Shown: in pieces, positions 21,833 through 33,861 of the stretch
Layout: each line of letters starts with the position of its first letter
How positions within the stretch are numbered: the first letter of the stretch is position 1
Assembly (NCBI GenBank): GCA_024195585.1
Contig: SWBL01000195.1
Span: 1-64,000 of the forward strand
Origin: Aureobasidium sp. EXF-3400
Taxonomy: Eukaryota > Ascomycota > Dothideomycetes > Dothideales > Saccotheciaceae
Length of the DNA stretch: 64,000 bases
Reading direction: 5' to 3'
Made by a program: the position numbers and the translations under genes
The notes under the pieces: model-generated
What the model saw: the letters and a program-made list of their open reading frames with translations, nothing else
Databases searched by the model: none
What the model was told of the DNA's origin: nothing

Positions 21833-23369
21833 TATTCTTACCATGCTGGGACTTTGATCATACTGCCAACACCAGGTCGCATACTCTACCACGCTAAATA
21901 TTCTCCATAACGATAGTAATGACACTTGTGATCGAAGCATCCATATCCACCATTCCACCAAGCACAACACAAGCACATTCCGAGTCCACTGCCATCCATC
22001 GACCCGACATGTTCTCGTGGTCGGGTTCTGACGAAGATTCTCTGACCTGTAATTGAGTAAGTTATCGAGAAACAGGTTACAGGTGGCGCGACCTTGATGG
22101 GACCCCGGAAAGGCAAACTCTAAACGTGACGTGCATGTTTCTGACGTTCCTGCATCTCAACGGCTATACCATTTTACCCCTGAATTCCATTTAGAGAAAC
22201 AAGTAATGATATAGCGAGTGGAAAAAGTCACGGCACATCTCGGAGAGGGTGTACTAACATGGTTGCAATAAGCAGACGTCACAGGTTTTCATTTCGGATG
22301 CAATGCAACGCGTGATCAATTTGAGAGAATTATACTCCCGCACCGGAGCATATCGGTCAATGTAGGTGCACTGATCGCGGACTCCTTAGTAAGCAAGACA
22401 GCTCTATAAGTACAGAGCTCCCCTGTTCTTTCCTCTTCTCACCATCTTTCCTTGCCGCCACTCCTTCCCACCAAACAGCTGAGTACCTGATGCCTCCTTC
22501 CCTTTCCCATCTCCACCACTCCCCTTTCCACCCTGTTTTTACGCGATACCACACAAAGCTCCCCTTCGAAACGAACCGTCACCTTCGGGGCGCCTAATAA
22601 GACACACACTCTCGTTGTCTCCACTACACTCCACTCTGTGCTTTGACCGCATTTTTATGGGAAGGCATTGCACAGCAGTACTTGTAGCAAGACTGAAGCA
22701 CTGCAGGGCCCAGGGATCTCATTTCAACATAAGGAGCCCACCTTGCAGACTTGGTAAACGCTAGAGAGGATTGCGCGTGCTAATAATGGAAGTATCTTGT
22801 TCGAGGCTTTTTTTTCTCTTTCTTCTGCTGTTGTTCTTTATTTTGTGGTAGAGAAGCAAGAGAAGAGAGAGAAGGGCTAGAGAGGTCACTTTGGTTCGTG
22901 TTCATTGACTGTTTAGGAGCTGCGGGTGTTTGCTTTTCTTATTTCTGTACCGCTGATCTTGCTTGGTTTGATAGGTGTGAGTTCTTTCTTGTGACAGCTG
23001 CGATTTTGTTATGGTTGAGTTGTTGTGAGTGATGGATGTTCGGAGAACGTTCATCGATGGTTTTTGTCTTTGGCATTGCCATCGGAAGATTTTTTCTTCT
23101 CGATGAGTTACTGGCTTTGATTGCTGGGACTTGTAGAGGGTGTGGTGATGCTTTTATGGTAATGCTGATGAATTCTCGAGTGTCTGTTGCCGTTCATTCG
23201 ACTCCTGATCTTCGAGGTTTTCTGGTTGCTTGATAAATATCCGAGAGTGATCATGCGAATTCAGTCGGCAGGAGCTCATATACAGCATGCTCTAGTAAAC
23301 GATCATGAATCGTGACATTTGGTCGGTGCGTTTTGTACAAGTTGTGCTACTTCGTATATCCTACAATTC
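21833..23369. other. Long intergenic region with promoter-like block
   Basis: About 1.5 kb. A TATAAG motif at about 22404 is followed by some 130 bases of very pyrimidine-rich sequence (22410-22540), the pattern of a fungal promoter and transcription start zone, yet no credible protein follows it; the 65-aa frame at 23036-23233 has no recognisable content. A T-rich/purine-rich stretch lies at 22800-22900. It could be a non-coding transcript or an unrecognised short gene. Confidence 0.35.
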
Positions 23370-25262
23370 CTATCCCATGATGTCCTCAAGCTCGCCATTC
23401 TCGTTCCGTTGAGCCCGGGAAAACAACCCCTGCACGATGGATTTCTGTTTCTCTCCCAACCCAGCACCTCTATCTTGCATTCTTTGCAGGACATCCCAGC
23501 ACCTGTGATCTGCTTTCTCCGCCAACGCCTTGGCCAGCAATTCTGCTGTGCGCGATCTAGGCATGAATCCTAGTTCCTCCATCTCGTCAAAGTAACGGTA
23601 TGCGTGATCGAGCTTTACGTCTTGGACACAGATGACTACCAGACGATCGTACACCATGCTGTCAGGGCGGACGCCTATTGACAGCATCTCAGAGACTAAG
23701 AACATTGCCAAGTCGAAGGCCTTCTGGGCGATGGGTTTTGCTGCACCGCGGAGGAGGATGTTGAAGGTATCGAGAGTACTGTAAGATTGGCTGCGACGGA
23801 CAGGTTTGCCGTGTTTGTCTACGGCGAGGCGTTCGAAGAGATGCATATGTTTGTACGCCACCAGGGCTTGCTCGAGCTGATTTGTTTCGACGTAACCTTC
23901 TATCAGCACGTTCAAGGCTGCGATGGGGATTTCTCGGCCGCTTTCATGGAGAGAGGTTATGATGTCAAAGGCGGCTGTGCAGTCTGAAGGATGGTGAACA
24001 AGATGTGCGAGGATGGGCCTTGTAGACGAAGCGGTCGGAACAATCTTCAAACTTGCCATGATGGTGAGGACTGTGAATGCAGCTCGAAGATCAGGTGGTG
24101 AGGCAGACATATATGTCATGATGAGTTGGTCATAGTGAATTTGCTTGAAGGTCGTGCTGCGTTTTCCTAGCACGTGAAAGACGGAGGTTGCGAGGGCGGC
24201 ATCGCCTTTGCGAGCAGCTGTAGTCAGGACATTCAAACAAGTTCCTGATGAAGGTATCAGATATCCCGGGATGACTTGGCTATTCCAGACGTAAACGGCA
24301 CTACTATAGTGGAAGAACGCTGCAGCGCGGTCGAGCATGTGGGTCCAGAGATTTCGATTGATGGTCCAGTCGTTGGCAGCGATGCGATCCTTGACTATGA
24401 TCAAAGCCTCATCGAACTCGTTTGTCTCGAGCATGGTGTATAATGCAATGTCGTGAAGCCAGCCTTGGATAGGCACATTGTCCTTTCGCATATCCTCGAG
24501 ATGGGTGAGACCCAACTCAAGTTGGCCTTCGCGAAACAAGGCTGCACCAACCCAGTGATATCCTTCTGTGTTCAGCTGAAACCATTGACGACGCATGTAC
24601 TGTAGAATGTCCATGCGCAGCAGATAGTCCATGTGAACACTCAGCACACGGAGTACGTCGTGACAGATCTGAACATTCATTTGTAGTCCTTCGTCCTCCA
24701 TTTCAGCCAAAAGACCTACGACCCTTCTTGCAGAGCCGTCGGTGGGATGAATATTGGCGAGAATAGAGATTGAATAGAGGCGAAGATTGGGTGTCTCACG
24801 TCGATTTTGGACCAAGTACTCGACCAAACCCATGGCCTCTCGACTATTCCCTTTTGCAGCAGCGGCGTGTGCCAGCTCATACAAGTCCGGTGTGCTGTAA
24901 CTAGGATAACTGGCCTTTTTCAACATTGGTCGGGGGCGGATTGTTGTCCTTAGAGTGGTTGTGTACTGCTTTGATTGTGCTTCGTCGTCCAGCGGAGCCC
25001 ACGCATTCATGGCCGGAAGGCCACTCTGTCGAAGTTCAGGCGACACATCAACGGTTCCCTTGAAGCGGACGGGAGCGACGGTAGAGTCGTAGCGTATTGC
25101 TGCTGGGCGTGCTATTCGGGTAGCGGCGCATTGTAGCGCTGGTCGACGATGGCGGACCAGCGCATTTCGGCCAGTGAGCAGCGGCCCTGAGTTATATGAA
25201 GGGCACAGGCAATGCCAGAGCCCGTCGGCGACAAGTCTGGGTGTGGTTGAGGACATGTGCAT
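23370..25262 (-). CDS. Mitochondrial pentatricopeptide-repeat protein
   Basis: RNA-binding helical-repeat protein, probably acting in mitochondrial RNA processing, stability or translation. The first 60 residues are rich in Arg, Ser and Ala with few acids, consistent with a presequence (RHRRPALQCAATRIARPAAIRYDS). Degenerate repeats of about 35 residues fill residues 130-620; the clearest are TFNILLRGAAKP...MFLVSEMLSIGVRPDSMVYD and DHAYRYFDEMEELGFMPRSRT. Single exon, 630 aa; a second ATG two codons in is equally possible. I cannot assign a specific yeast orthologue; fungal PPR proteins evolve fast. Confidence 0.8.
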   Translation of the reverse strand: MHMSSTTPRLVADGLWHCLCPSYNSGPLLTGRNALVRHRRPALQCAATRIARPAAIRYDSTVAPVRFKGTVDVSPELRQSGLPAMNAWAPLDDEAQSKQYTTTLRTTIRPRPMLKKASYPSYSTPDLYELAHAAAAKGNSREAMGLVEYLVQNRRETPNLRLYSISILANIHPTDGSARRVVGLLAEMEDEGLQMNVQICHDVLRVLSVHMDYLLRMDILQYMRRQWFQLNTEGYHWVGAALFREGQLELGLTHLEDMRKDNVPIQGWLHDIALYTMLETNEFDEALIIVKDRIAANDWTINRNLWTHMLDRAAAFFHYSSAVYVWNSQVIPGYLIPSSGTCLNVLTTAARKGDAALATSVFHVLGKRSTTFKQIHYDQLIMTYMSASPPDLRAAFTVLTIMASLKIVPTASSTRPILAHLVHHPSDCTAAFDIITSLHESGREIPIAALNVLIEGYVETNQLEQALVAYKHMHLFERLAVDKHGKPVRRSQSYSTLDTFNILLRGAAKPIAQKAFDLAMFLVSEMLSIGVRPDSMVYDRLVVICVQDVKLDHAYRYFDEMEELGFMPRSRTAELLAKALAEKADHRCWDVLQRMQDRGAGLGEKQKSIVQGLFSRAQRNENGELEDIMG

Positions 25263-25647
25263 TTACGAGCGCCCTCAAATTCCGCGAGACTTTTTGGAGA
25301 TGCGCCCAGCTTTTGGTCCATACAGCTGGATTCTACAACCACAATTCCGTCTTTACAGTGTTGAGGACTAATTTATCACGTTTCGTAATACACTTCAATA
25401 CAACGTGCTCAAGTTCAAGTCATGAACTCAGGTTGATGTCGTGATGGTATTTTGGCTATACACCCTGTCTTCAATGCATGGGTATTCTGTGCCTCATGAT
25501 CCTCTCCCTAGATGCCGATGCTGCGCTCCATTGCGCCATCGCACATATTCGCGTATATGCTTTAAAGCCAGAAGACCGCCGTCCTTGTCACGGCAGGGCC
25601 AGGCTTGACCTGTTTGCTTCTCTTTCGTCCGTCCTGACCAAGTCTCT
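25263..25647. other. Short intergenic region, PPR to LSM4
   Basis: Holds the PPR gene promoter and the LSM4 3' end. Nothing else seen. Confidence 0.4.
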
Positions 25648-26181
25648 TCAACCACCACGGCCACCGCGACCACCTCTGCCACGGCCGCCACGTCCACCTC
25701 TACCGCCACGATCTCCGCGTCCGTTGTGATCGCCTCTTCCTCCTTGGCCACCTCCACGACCTCCCCTGGCGGCTTGCTGGCTGGCTTGTTGGTCCTTGAC
25801 AAGATCTACGATTTCATCTTCCATTCTCAGGTATTTGATCTGTAATCATCTCAATCAGCATCGTGCCCGCTGTAATTGTGCAATTGAATATGGACGAGAA
25901 CGCACGTTGTTTCCGCGGACGTAGCATTCGGGTAGTCTGAAGAAGCGATCGCCTTCAGGGCTCGTTTGGATGACTTCCTTGAGTGTGAGGTTCATGTATG
26001 TGTCGCAGCTGACCAGATGTCCGTTCAGGGTTTCGCCATTCTTGAGCTCGACGAGCATGGGGTGGCCTTGGGCGGCAGTGAGTAGTCCGAGAGGGAGCTA
26101 GATGGCGACACATGGTCGTTAGTCGCCTGACTGGTGAGCAGGAGGGCTCTACAGCTGGAGAAGCGCTTGATCACTCACCAT
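25648..26181 (-). CDS. LSM4: U6 snRNA-associated Sm-like protein LSm4
   Basis: Subunit of the LSm2-8 ring on U6 snRNA and of the LSm1-7 ring in mRNA decay. Sm1 motif [22 protein letters not shown] and Sm2 motif (RGNNIKYLRM, formed by splicing) are both present, followed by an RGG-rich tail (from about residue 90) seen in many fungal LSm4 proteins. Model: ATG-only first exon 26181-26179, intron 26098-26178 (GTGAGT...CTAG), exon 26097-25906, intron 25840-25905, exon 25839-25648; 128 aa. The ATG-only exon gives [16 protein letters not shown], the standard N-terminus, so this start is well supported. Divergent from the membrane-protein gene at 26551. Confidence 0.95.
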
Positions 26182-26550
26182 TATGGATGCGACAACACTT
26201 GCTGCGTCAATGTATTATAGTTGATCCAAAGAATGGTGTTTGCGCATGCTATGGTTCGCGCAACCAGACAGCGACAACGACGTCAATCGGAACTTGCCGA
26301 TCGCTCTGAAGTGAAGTCGATCGTGTCTGGAAGTTGCTCCGAACGCCGTCTCCGACGCCCGACTGCGGTTCTGCCTTCCTTCCAAATCCTTCGCTGAGGC
26401 TCCTTCCTGGGCCATCTCATTAACTTGCTGCCTACGGGCTGTTTTTCCATTTGTCCCTCCACAACTTCACCGTCACGCCGTCAATACTCGGGCTGGATAG
26501 GCCAATGTAGATACCTGATTTATTTGCAATTCTATCTATCCTTTGCGGCA
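26182..26550. promoter_or_regulatory. Divergent promoter region, LSM4 / membrane protein
   Basis: About 370 bases between start codons; should contain both promoters. A pyrimidine-rich stretch lies at about 26400-26470. No other feature seen. Confidence 0.45.
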
Positions 26551-28307
26551 ATGTGTTCAATCAGCCTGCTTCTGTTTGCTCTTGCCTTTACTTGCACTCT
26601 CGTCTCCGCCGTCCCTTACCCCGTCTTACCTTCGTTCTCTTCCTTTTCCAAAGTCGCAAAAGAACCCATCGTTGGTATGGCTCTACCTCAACACTCTTGC
26701 ATAGTGCAACACCTACTTATAGACATGTCTAGGCAGATTCGAAACGATAGCCGTCAGAGTCCCGTGTGTGGACTGTCCTGTATACGAGGATGACGCGGCT
26801 CTGGTATGTCTTATACTCATGCCAAGAACGCCATATGCCTCGTTTTTGGCACGAGGCCGCGTGTGTCGTCTGAACTCTTATCTGATATTTGCCTCAGGAC
26901 TTTGAACTTCAATATCCTCGCCTTGACTCTTCGACCAACCTTTGCGATGTTGACTTCACACTGAACGGACGACCCATCGTCGTCGACCACACGAACCCAG
27001 GCCAACCGTCTACTCTGCACATACCTCGTGGTCTAGCTAACCAACACTGGGAGGTTGACCTTGCTGTCCAAGGCCTGTGTGATCCTGTCAAGGACGGTTC
27101 TGTGTCCACCCAGCGCGCCTTCTACTTCAACGTCACCAAAGTCGCTCAACAACCTCTAATTACTCCCGGCACATTCACCGTCGTCGTTGGTCATTCCGAG
27201 GCAGCTCAAGTCCTCATTGATTCGGAGATTGACGAACAAGCCGAATGCACTTCAACCTTAAAGAGTGTAATCAACGAGAATTCCTCCATACTATCCAAGA
27301 TCGAGGCCATTCCAACCGACAATGATATCAAATCAACAGCCGACATCATCAACGTCGAACAAGCCCTTCGCGACCGCCTCTACCAACAGGCGACAAGACT
27401 ACAGAGGCTGAATCAACGCTGCCATAAAGACTTGAGCGAAAGTCTTGGTGATTGTCACAAAGATATCTCGTGTATGAGCAGAGTCATGTGTCAACGCATT
27501 CACGACACTACCTACCAAAAGATCAAAGAAATTCAAGCAGCTCTCCAGGGCTCTATCATGACTAGCAAGGATCGCCAGGACCAATACGTCGCTGCCGATG
27601 AGAAAGACAACTGGAACTTCAACGTCAGCTCCGTGGACAACCTCCTCGCCGATATCGAAAACGGGAACTCAAAGAAGTACAAAAATGAATCGCAGCATCC
27701 TTTAGTGCTCGCTCTGGAGATTCTCGCGGCCGCGATCGGTCTTTCTGCCCTTTGTGCATTCATTCGCCGTCGTTTTGGATCTCTCCGTCGCCGTGTTGAC
27801 CGTCTGTCTGATAAGGAGGAACGACGACGAGCTCGTCACTTCCGCTGTCTCGCTCGTAAGGAAGCCTTCCGTAAGAAGTGGGTCAACTTCAAGCAAGTCT
27901 TCAAGCGCTCACCTCGCAACGGGGATTACGATGAGAAGCGTGCACTGGTCATCGAAGCTGCTGGTCAGGTAGTCGACGACTACGCAGAAGGATGTTCCCG
28001 TCAAATCGATGATCTGGAAACGGGCCATGCCTTTGGCGATCTCCGAAACGCGCGCGAGTTCGTAGTCAGTCTGGTGCACATGGGCAGAGCGCGCAAGCCA
28101 TCGAATGCCGAGTCTGGAGACACCACATTACCCGAATATACCTCAGAGAAGCTGCCGGACTACACTTCCACGCCGAGTGATCACGCACCTTCTGTTGTCA
28201 GCTTCAATTCTATCAACTTTGGCATTACACCGGAAAGCAGCATGATCTTATCTCCTAGATGCAGTCGCGAGACGCTACGCACAGGGACCGATTTCAGCAT
28301 CGAGTAG
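26551..28307 (+). CDS. Single-pass membrane protein with cleavable signal
   Basis: Not recognised. Residues 1-20 are a clear signal peptide (MCSISLLLFALAFTCTLVSA). An extracellular part of about 360 residues follows with the conserved-looking block RVPCVDCPVYEDDAAL, a beta-rich stretch, a Cys-containing helical region (CHKDLSESLGDCHKDISCMSRVMCQ) and sequons NVT and NVS. One TM segment (LVLALEILAAAIGLSALCAF) leads into a very basic juxtamembrane stretch (RRRFGSLRRRVDR) and a cytosolic tail of about 150 residues. Type I topology is inferred. Exons 26551-26674, 26733-26803 and 26898-28307; introns 26675-26732 and 26804-26897; about 534 aa. The exon joins restore the CVDC block, which supports the model. 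Confidence 0.75.
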
Positions 28308-28855
28308 ACGAACATTTCATTCCTCTTTTCTTCTCTTCTTTGTAATTTTATGGATGGCGGGCAATCACAGAACTGGTTGGGAAGGGTTGGCAGGAGTTTG
28401 TTTCTTGCTGGACAAGGAGTTGGACTCTGTGGGATCTTGAAGGAGGATATTTGCCGGGCACATATAATGGTTGGGATGTGGTATGGGAGTACAATAGAGC
28501 CGCTATAATGCTGGCCTAGGATGGGTAAATAGTGCATAAACGCAATCCGCGCATCATCAAGCGCTTTCTACATCACTCACGTTCTTCGGTTATGATCGTG
28601 CCTTCTTCATTCATTGTACAATTTCTCGCACCTGCCGTTTTTGCTCTGTACGCTCCTTCCTCGTGAAGATAGCAAGCGAAGTACTGTAGAAGATTGGATG
28701 AATACAAGACAGCCTGGCGATGTATGTGAATTGAGATCTGGCATGAAGAGTCCGACTGTTCGCATGGAACCAGCATTTGACTAAATTGTGACATAAAACT
28801 CGTAAAGATTACGACCCCCTCTCTCTTGTTGCTCCTTCTCCTAAGCTCAGCATCC
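28308..28855. other. Convergent 3' intergenic region
   Basis: Lies between the 3' ends of the membrane-protein gene and the MFS permease gene, so it holds two terminator regions. No gene seen. Confidence 0.45.
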
Positions 28856-30562
28856 TCAAACAAGATACCTATACTCAGGATTCAAATCCCCCAACTCCGT
28901 CTTCTCATACTCGGTCAACCCCACATCCGTCACAGTCTTATCCCTCTGTCTATTCTGCACCACACAAGCAATGTAATAAGCAATACAGCTCAAAACACTC
29001 AGACACGTAAATGCAATGCAGATGCTGTATCCTTTTGTATACAACGGCGCATCTGTTTTCAGGAAACAGTATACTGCGATGATGCCGCCGATATTGCCGA
29101 AAGCGACTTGCCAGGCTGATCCTACACTGCGGCGATGATGGCCGCCGAGATTCATGTCTGTGAGATGGTTAGTGAGGAAGGAAGGGGGAAAGGGGGGAGG
29201 AAGGGGAGCTTACTAAACCAGCATACGATGATTGGCATTGCTGAGTAACAGCCCATGGCTACGAGGAACAGAGCTGCGTATTCGAGAGGGCGGTTATCGT
29301 GAACGGAAATCAAGATTGCAAAACCGACGATTGCGACGCAGACGGCGAAGACTGCGTATCCAAAGCGATGGCGTGATTTGTCAGAGAGATAGGCGAGGAT
29401 CATGGCAAAGGCGAACGCAGCGGCCCATGGAGGTACACTGTGCAATTGTGTCTGAATCTTTCCGTAGCCATATCCGTTGATGATGGAGGGTGAGAAGTAA
29501 GCGTAGCTAGAAGCAAACAGGTAAGCAAGAGCATTTTCTCAAGTTGATAGAAGACTTACGAGTAGGCTGGGACGATGAGACCGAAGTACATGAAACCGCC
29601 GAGGAAGACTTTGTAGTCTTTGAACACATTGCCGACGTCTTTGATGCCCATTTTGCGTTCGACGGCTGAAGCACCTTGTTCGCTGCGGAGACGGTTGATG
29701 ACATATGTTCTCTCCTCCTCAGAAAGCCATTTACTGTCTTCAGGGAAATCCGGAAGGACGAAGAAAAAGGCGGCGCTGACAACGCAAGTAAGGATGCCTT
29801 CAAGGATGAAAATCTGCAATATTCAGTTAGTCGCCATTCCAGTGTTGGAGTCCTTGTCGAACGTACCCATCTCCAACCATTATAGCCTGCGATACCGTCC
29901 ATCTTTCCAATGGCTGCTGCAAGCAGACCAGCAAAAGCACCGGCAAGTGTTGTACTTGAGAAGAAGAAACTATATCTCCTCTGTGCTTCCGTTCTCAAAT
30001 ACCAAGAACTGAGCAAGTAGAAGCATCCAGGGAACATGCCGGACTCGAACACACCTAGGAAGAAGCGCGTGGCCAACAAGCCAGAGTAGTTTGTAACCAC
30101 TCCTTGCAGGGTCGTAGTAAGACCGAAGAGAAACATGCATGCTGAGAGCCATACATGTGGCTTGAACTTCTTCAAAAGGATATTACTCGGGATTTCGAAG
30201 AAGATGTATGGCGCGAAGAAGATGACAAGAGCATTGTTGTACTCGTGACCTTCCAGTCCGAGTTCTGTTGACATGCCGGCGACATTTGCATTTGCAATGT
30301 TGACTCTGTAAAGGTTTGCGATCAGATTCTAGTTCCTTTGCTATTTCTTGCGATTGGTCGCGACTCACCTATCGAGGAAGGCAAGCAAGTATAGGATGCA
30401 CAAGAATGGCACGACATGGAAATCGATCTTGTTGACTAGTTTGCGTTCTGTGGTATGCGGCGGGCAGACGAGTGTGTCGTCGTATGCGGTTCCGGTCTCG
30501 ACGCGATCAAATGATGTTGGCGACCCGCCATCAATGTCCTCTGATGCAATCCGGTCAGTCAT
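28856..30562 (-). CDS. MFS permease, anion:cation symporter (Dal5/Tna1-like)
   Basis: Plasma-membrane proton symporter of the allantoate/nicotinate permease family; substrates in this group include allantoate, nicotinate, pantothenate and other carboxylates, and I cannot choose among them. Hallmarks are RKLVNKIDFHVVPFLCILYLLAFLDRVNIANA at TM1, FFAPYIFFEIPSNILLKKF at TM2-3, and FFLGVFESGMFPGCFYLLSSWY. About 12 TM segments, 493 aa. Exons 30562-30369, 30305-29867, 29813-29560, 29506-29214 and 29157-28856; the four introns are 30306-30368, 29814-29866, 29507-29559 and 29158-29213, and all joins restore conserved family sequence. Confidence 0.92.
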
Positions 30563-32781
30563 CCGATTGCGATGGTCGCGATGTCAAGGGCTTGTCTTAC
30601 TTTGGCGATACGCCATATTAGGTAGATTTTCGTATGTATGTTGTTTCCAGAACAGAACAGGTCCAAAGAGTTGTCTCGACCGTGAAGAAAAGAGGCAACC
30701 GCGACACACCAAGAGAGTTATAAGCTTGTGATAGAAACAAAAAGTCGAGTGAGAAGATCAACAAAGAAAGTCGGGAAGATGACTGTACTTGACTGTGTAT
30801 CTGCCGACACCGCCGTAGGGTGATCTCCAATCCTACCTTGCGAACTAATCGTTTCTGACCATGTAAAACGACACATGCAAGCCATCGACTCGCATCGCCA
30901 TTCGCTCCATCCTTCCCCCACAAAGAGATCTGCAGGTGGGTATGGGGCTGCTCTTGGCAATATGACGATGGAATCCTTCCGAAAAGGTGAAGCGCACCGG
31001 ATTCTCTACGGCGCAGGTCAGCAACGGTACATGACAATGGCGACACTGCCGGGTGTCTTTCTCCGTTATCGAAAAGTGCTTTTAGTTAGTGGAATATCAG
31101 TCCAAGAATCAAGCATTTTGCTCATGTGCTGATGTTTTTCCGGAGGATTGGGATGGTGGCTTGCAGAATAGCGATGTTCGCTGAACGGAGGAGAGGTGTT
31201 GCCGATCTCGGATGCTCGCTCGTGTAACAACACCTTCCTCTTTCTGCCTCGGGATACCACCCTCTTTAGGCGGTACATTGAACCTACAAACGTTTTGCGC
31301 AGCGTCGAAGTCAGCTGTCAAGAGAACACGAGCCTTGATGTACTAGTTACAGCGGCTACATTCCGCGCGACAACACGGCAAATGGCCTGTGATGTCTCTT
31401 ATGCTTGTATACCAGACTCGAGCATGTTGACAAGGTGAACTCCGAGGTCGGCGCTCTATTCGCGACACCCTGATGGTGGAATTGTTTCGATGGGGATGAA
31501 TAGATGAGTCACCCGGAGTGTGATTGTCGAGCTCCAAGAGTCATCGCAGACAGTATGATGTTGTGGAAGTCGGCCGCCGCAAGATGCTGAAAGTCGGGTC
31601 TCAATGCATCTGCTTTCGGTCCTGGGAGTCACGAAAAGACAGGGACAACAGTTCGAAGAGATGACGCATGACTCCAGCTTAAGGAGGAGAGGAGCGACAT
31701 GGAAGACGAGGGGCGGCATATCGACGCCTTTTATAATATGCCTGCTCTCCATGGCCCGCTCTTGGCCTGAGGTCATCTGAAGCAGTCGTGTCGGCGCATG
31801 ATCTTACTGACCAGCACACGGGTCGATCTCCCACACAGATGCTGCAAATCGTTTGGAGAGACCTCGTCTCAGTACAGTGACCATTGGGTTAATGGCTAGT
31901 ACTCGTTTGTATTCACTGCCTACTAGTCTCCATAATCCAGGTCGATTAGGTGTCATCGCATACAGAATGTCGTTTCCAGCTAAGCTAGTGTACACGATTT
32001 GCGTAGATTCAGATACAGCCGGAATGCAGTGATGGTATGAACCATGATGGACGTGTTAGAGAGAAGGTTACGAAGGCGTTGTTGAAAGAGGCCATCTATC
32101 GCAGCTTCGGCAGAGGTCGAAGCTGGACAAGTTATCCCCAAGAAGGGCAAACATGCGATGTCGAGGACAAGGAAGTCTATCGCGAAAGCGATGATGGACG
32201 AAGACCGTTTCAGATGCAGGTACGCGCGAGTTTCGGTTTCGCGACTTTCGTCCTTGCGTGACGGGATTTGCCAGCAGCTCCAAGGTTCAACCTGCCAATC
32301 ACAGAACACGCGTTGCAACTTTGCCGGTTGCTCCATCAAAGTCTTTGTCAACATGAAAAAAAATTGGATGGCAAACGCCGCTGCCATGGATAATATTACG
32401 CGATCACTGCTGACAGAAGTCGAAACTCCAAGAAACTGTCTTGGTTCTTCGCCTTGGATGCTTACGCGACATAGGGCAATCCAGCGATGAGCATACCGAG
32501 AGCCGATATCCAGAGATAAGACACCCGATGGTGGGTCTGGGTGTTGCCGTCGGGAGTGCCTTATCGAATCAGGGCGAAGGCTTTGACAACTTTCTGTCAG
32601 CGACAGTGATTTCTATGGCCCATGCGCTATCAGATCGCGGCCGTCCCATATATTATCGAAAGTCGCCGGGAAATCTAGAGGTCCCTCCTATCCCGGTTCA
32701 TCTTTCTTCCCTTCTTCGTGATACCCTCGAGTGTGTTTGTCTTTTCTACCTCTCTATCTTAATACCTATCGCACATTCACA
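30563..32781. other. 2.2-kb intergenic region without a supported gene
   Basis: Lies between the divergent MFS permease and cytochrome c peroxidase genes. Several frames of 100-140 codons occur on both strands (for example 30618-31046 and 31980-32387, minus), but none shows a domain, a biased composition or a sensible splice extension. The last 80 bases before the peroxidase ATG are pyrimidine-rich leader. It may contain a decayed sequence that I cannot identify. Confidence 0.35.
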
Positions 32782-33861
32782 ATGGCTTCCGCTGCCAGAT
32801 CTTTCACCCGCGCTCTTCGCTCGCCTGCCACATCTTCGTTGAAGAGAAGCGCCACCTTCGTCCCTCGCACCACCTTTGCTCAGTCGAGCCGTCGTGGTTA
32901 CGCTGATGCCGCCGGTGCTAAGAAGGGTGGCAACGGCCTCCTGATTGGTGGTCTTGTTGCTGCCCTTGCTGGTGGTGCTGGTTTCTACTACATGAACGGC
33001 GCAGAGCAGGCCAAGGCCGCTGGTGTCTTCACACCCACCCAGGAGGATTACCAGAAGGTCTACAACAAGATCGCTCAGCTCCTCGTTGAGCACGATGAGT
33101 ACGACGATGGCTCTTACGGACCCGTCCTTGTCCGTCTCGCATGGCACGCCAGTGGCACCTACGATGCCGAGACCAAGACTGGTGGCAGCAACGGTGCTAC
33201 CATGAGATTCCCCCCTGAGGGTGACCACGGTGCCAATGCCGGTCTTCACGCTGCCCGTGACTTCCTCGACCCCGTCCAGAAGGAGTTCCCCTGGATCACC
33301 TACTCGGACCTTTGGACTCTTGCTGGTGTCGCTGCCATCCAGGAGATGCAGGGCCCCAAGATCCCCTGGAGACCCGGCCGCAACGACCGTGACGTCTCTT
33401 ACTGCACTCCCGACGGCCGTCTCCCTGACGCTTCCAAGGAGCAGAAGCATCTCCGCGCCATCTTCAACCGCATGGGCTTCAACGACCAGGAAATCGTCGC
33501 TCTCTCCGGTGCCCACGCTCTCGGCCGCTGCCACACTGACCGCTCCGGTTTCTCTGGCCCCTGGACTTTCTCCCCTACCGTTCTCACCAACGACTACTAC
33601 AAGCTCCTGATGGAAGAGAAGTGGGCCTACAAGAAGTGGGACGGCCCCAAGCAGTTCGAGGATGTCTCCACCAAGACCCTCATGATGCTGCCCACCGACA
33701 TGGCTCTGATCAAGGACAAGAGCTTCAAGTCCTACGTCGAGAAGTACGCCAAGGACAACGACGCCTTCATGCACGACTTCTCCAACGTCGTCATGAAGCT
33801 GTTCGAGCTTGGTGTCCCCTTCGAGACCGAGGAGCGCATGACCTTCAAGTCCTCCGAGTAA
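32782..33861 (+). CDS. CCP1: Cytochrome c peroxidase, mitochondrial
   Basis: Haem peroxidase of the intermembrane space that reduces hydrogen peroxide with electrons from cytochrome c. Residues 1-50 form a mitochondrial presequence, followed by a hydrophobic segment ([19 protein letters not shown]) typical of the bipartite sorting signal cleaved in yeast Ccp1. Catalytic features: distal RLAWHASG (His122), proximal [10 protein letters not shown] (His245) and GPW (Trp261), equivalent to the yeast radical-forming Trp191. Single exon, 359 aa; the frame is open upstream to 32731, but the ATG at 32782 begins the targeting peptide. Codon use is strongly C-ending, suggesting high expression; this bias also opens a false 413-codon frame on the other strand. 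Confidence 0.97.
   Translation: MASAARSFTRALRSPATSSLKRSATFVPRTTFAQSSRRGYADAAGAKKGGNGLLIGGLVAALAGGAGFYYMNGAEQAKAAGVFTPTQEDYQKVYNKIAQLLVEHDEYDDGSYGPVLVRLAWHASGTYDAETKTGGSNGATMRFPPEGDHGANAGLHAARDFLDPVQKEFPWITYSDLWTLAGVAAIQEMQGPKIPWRPGRNDRDVSYCTPDGRLPDASKEQKHLRAIFNRMGFNDQEIVALSGAHALGRCHTDRSGFSGPWTFSPTVLTNDYYKLLMEEKWAYKKWDGPKQFEDVSTKTLMMLPTDMALIKDKSFKSYVEKYAKDNDAFMHDFSNVVMKLFELGVPFETEERMTFKSSE

Noticed and set aside
10773..28307. Secondary-metabolite or catabolic gene cluster
   Set aside because: Neighbours are unrelated housekeeping genes, and no backbone synthase or pathway regulator is present.
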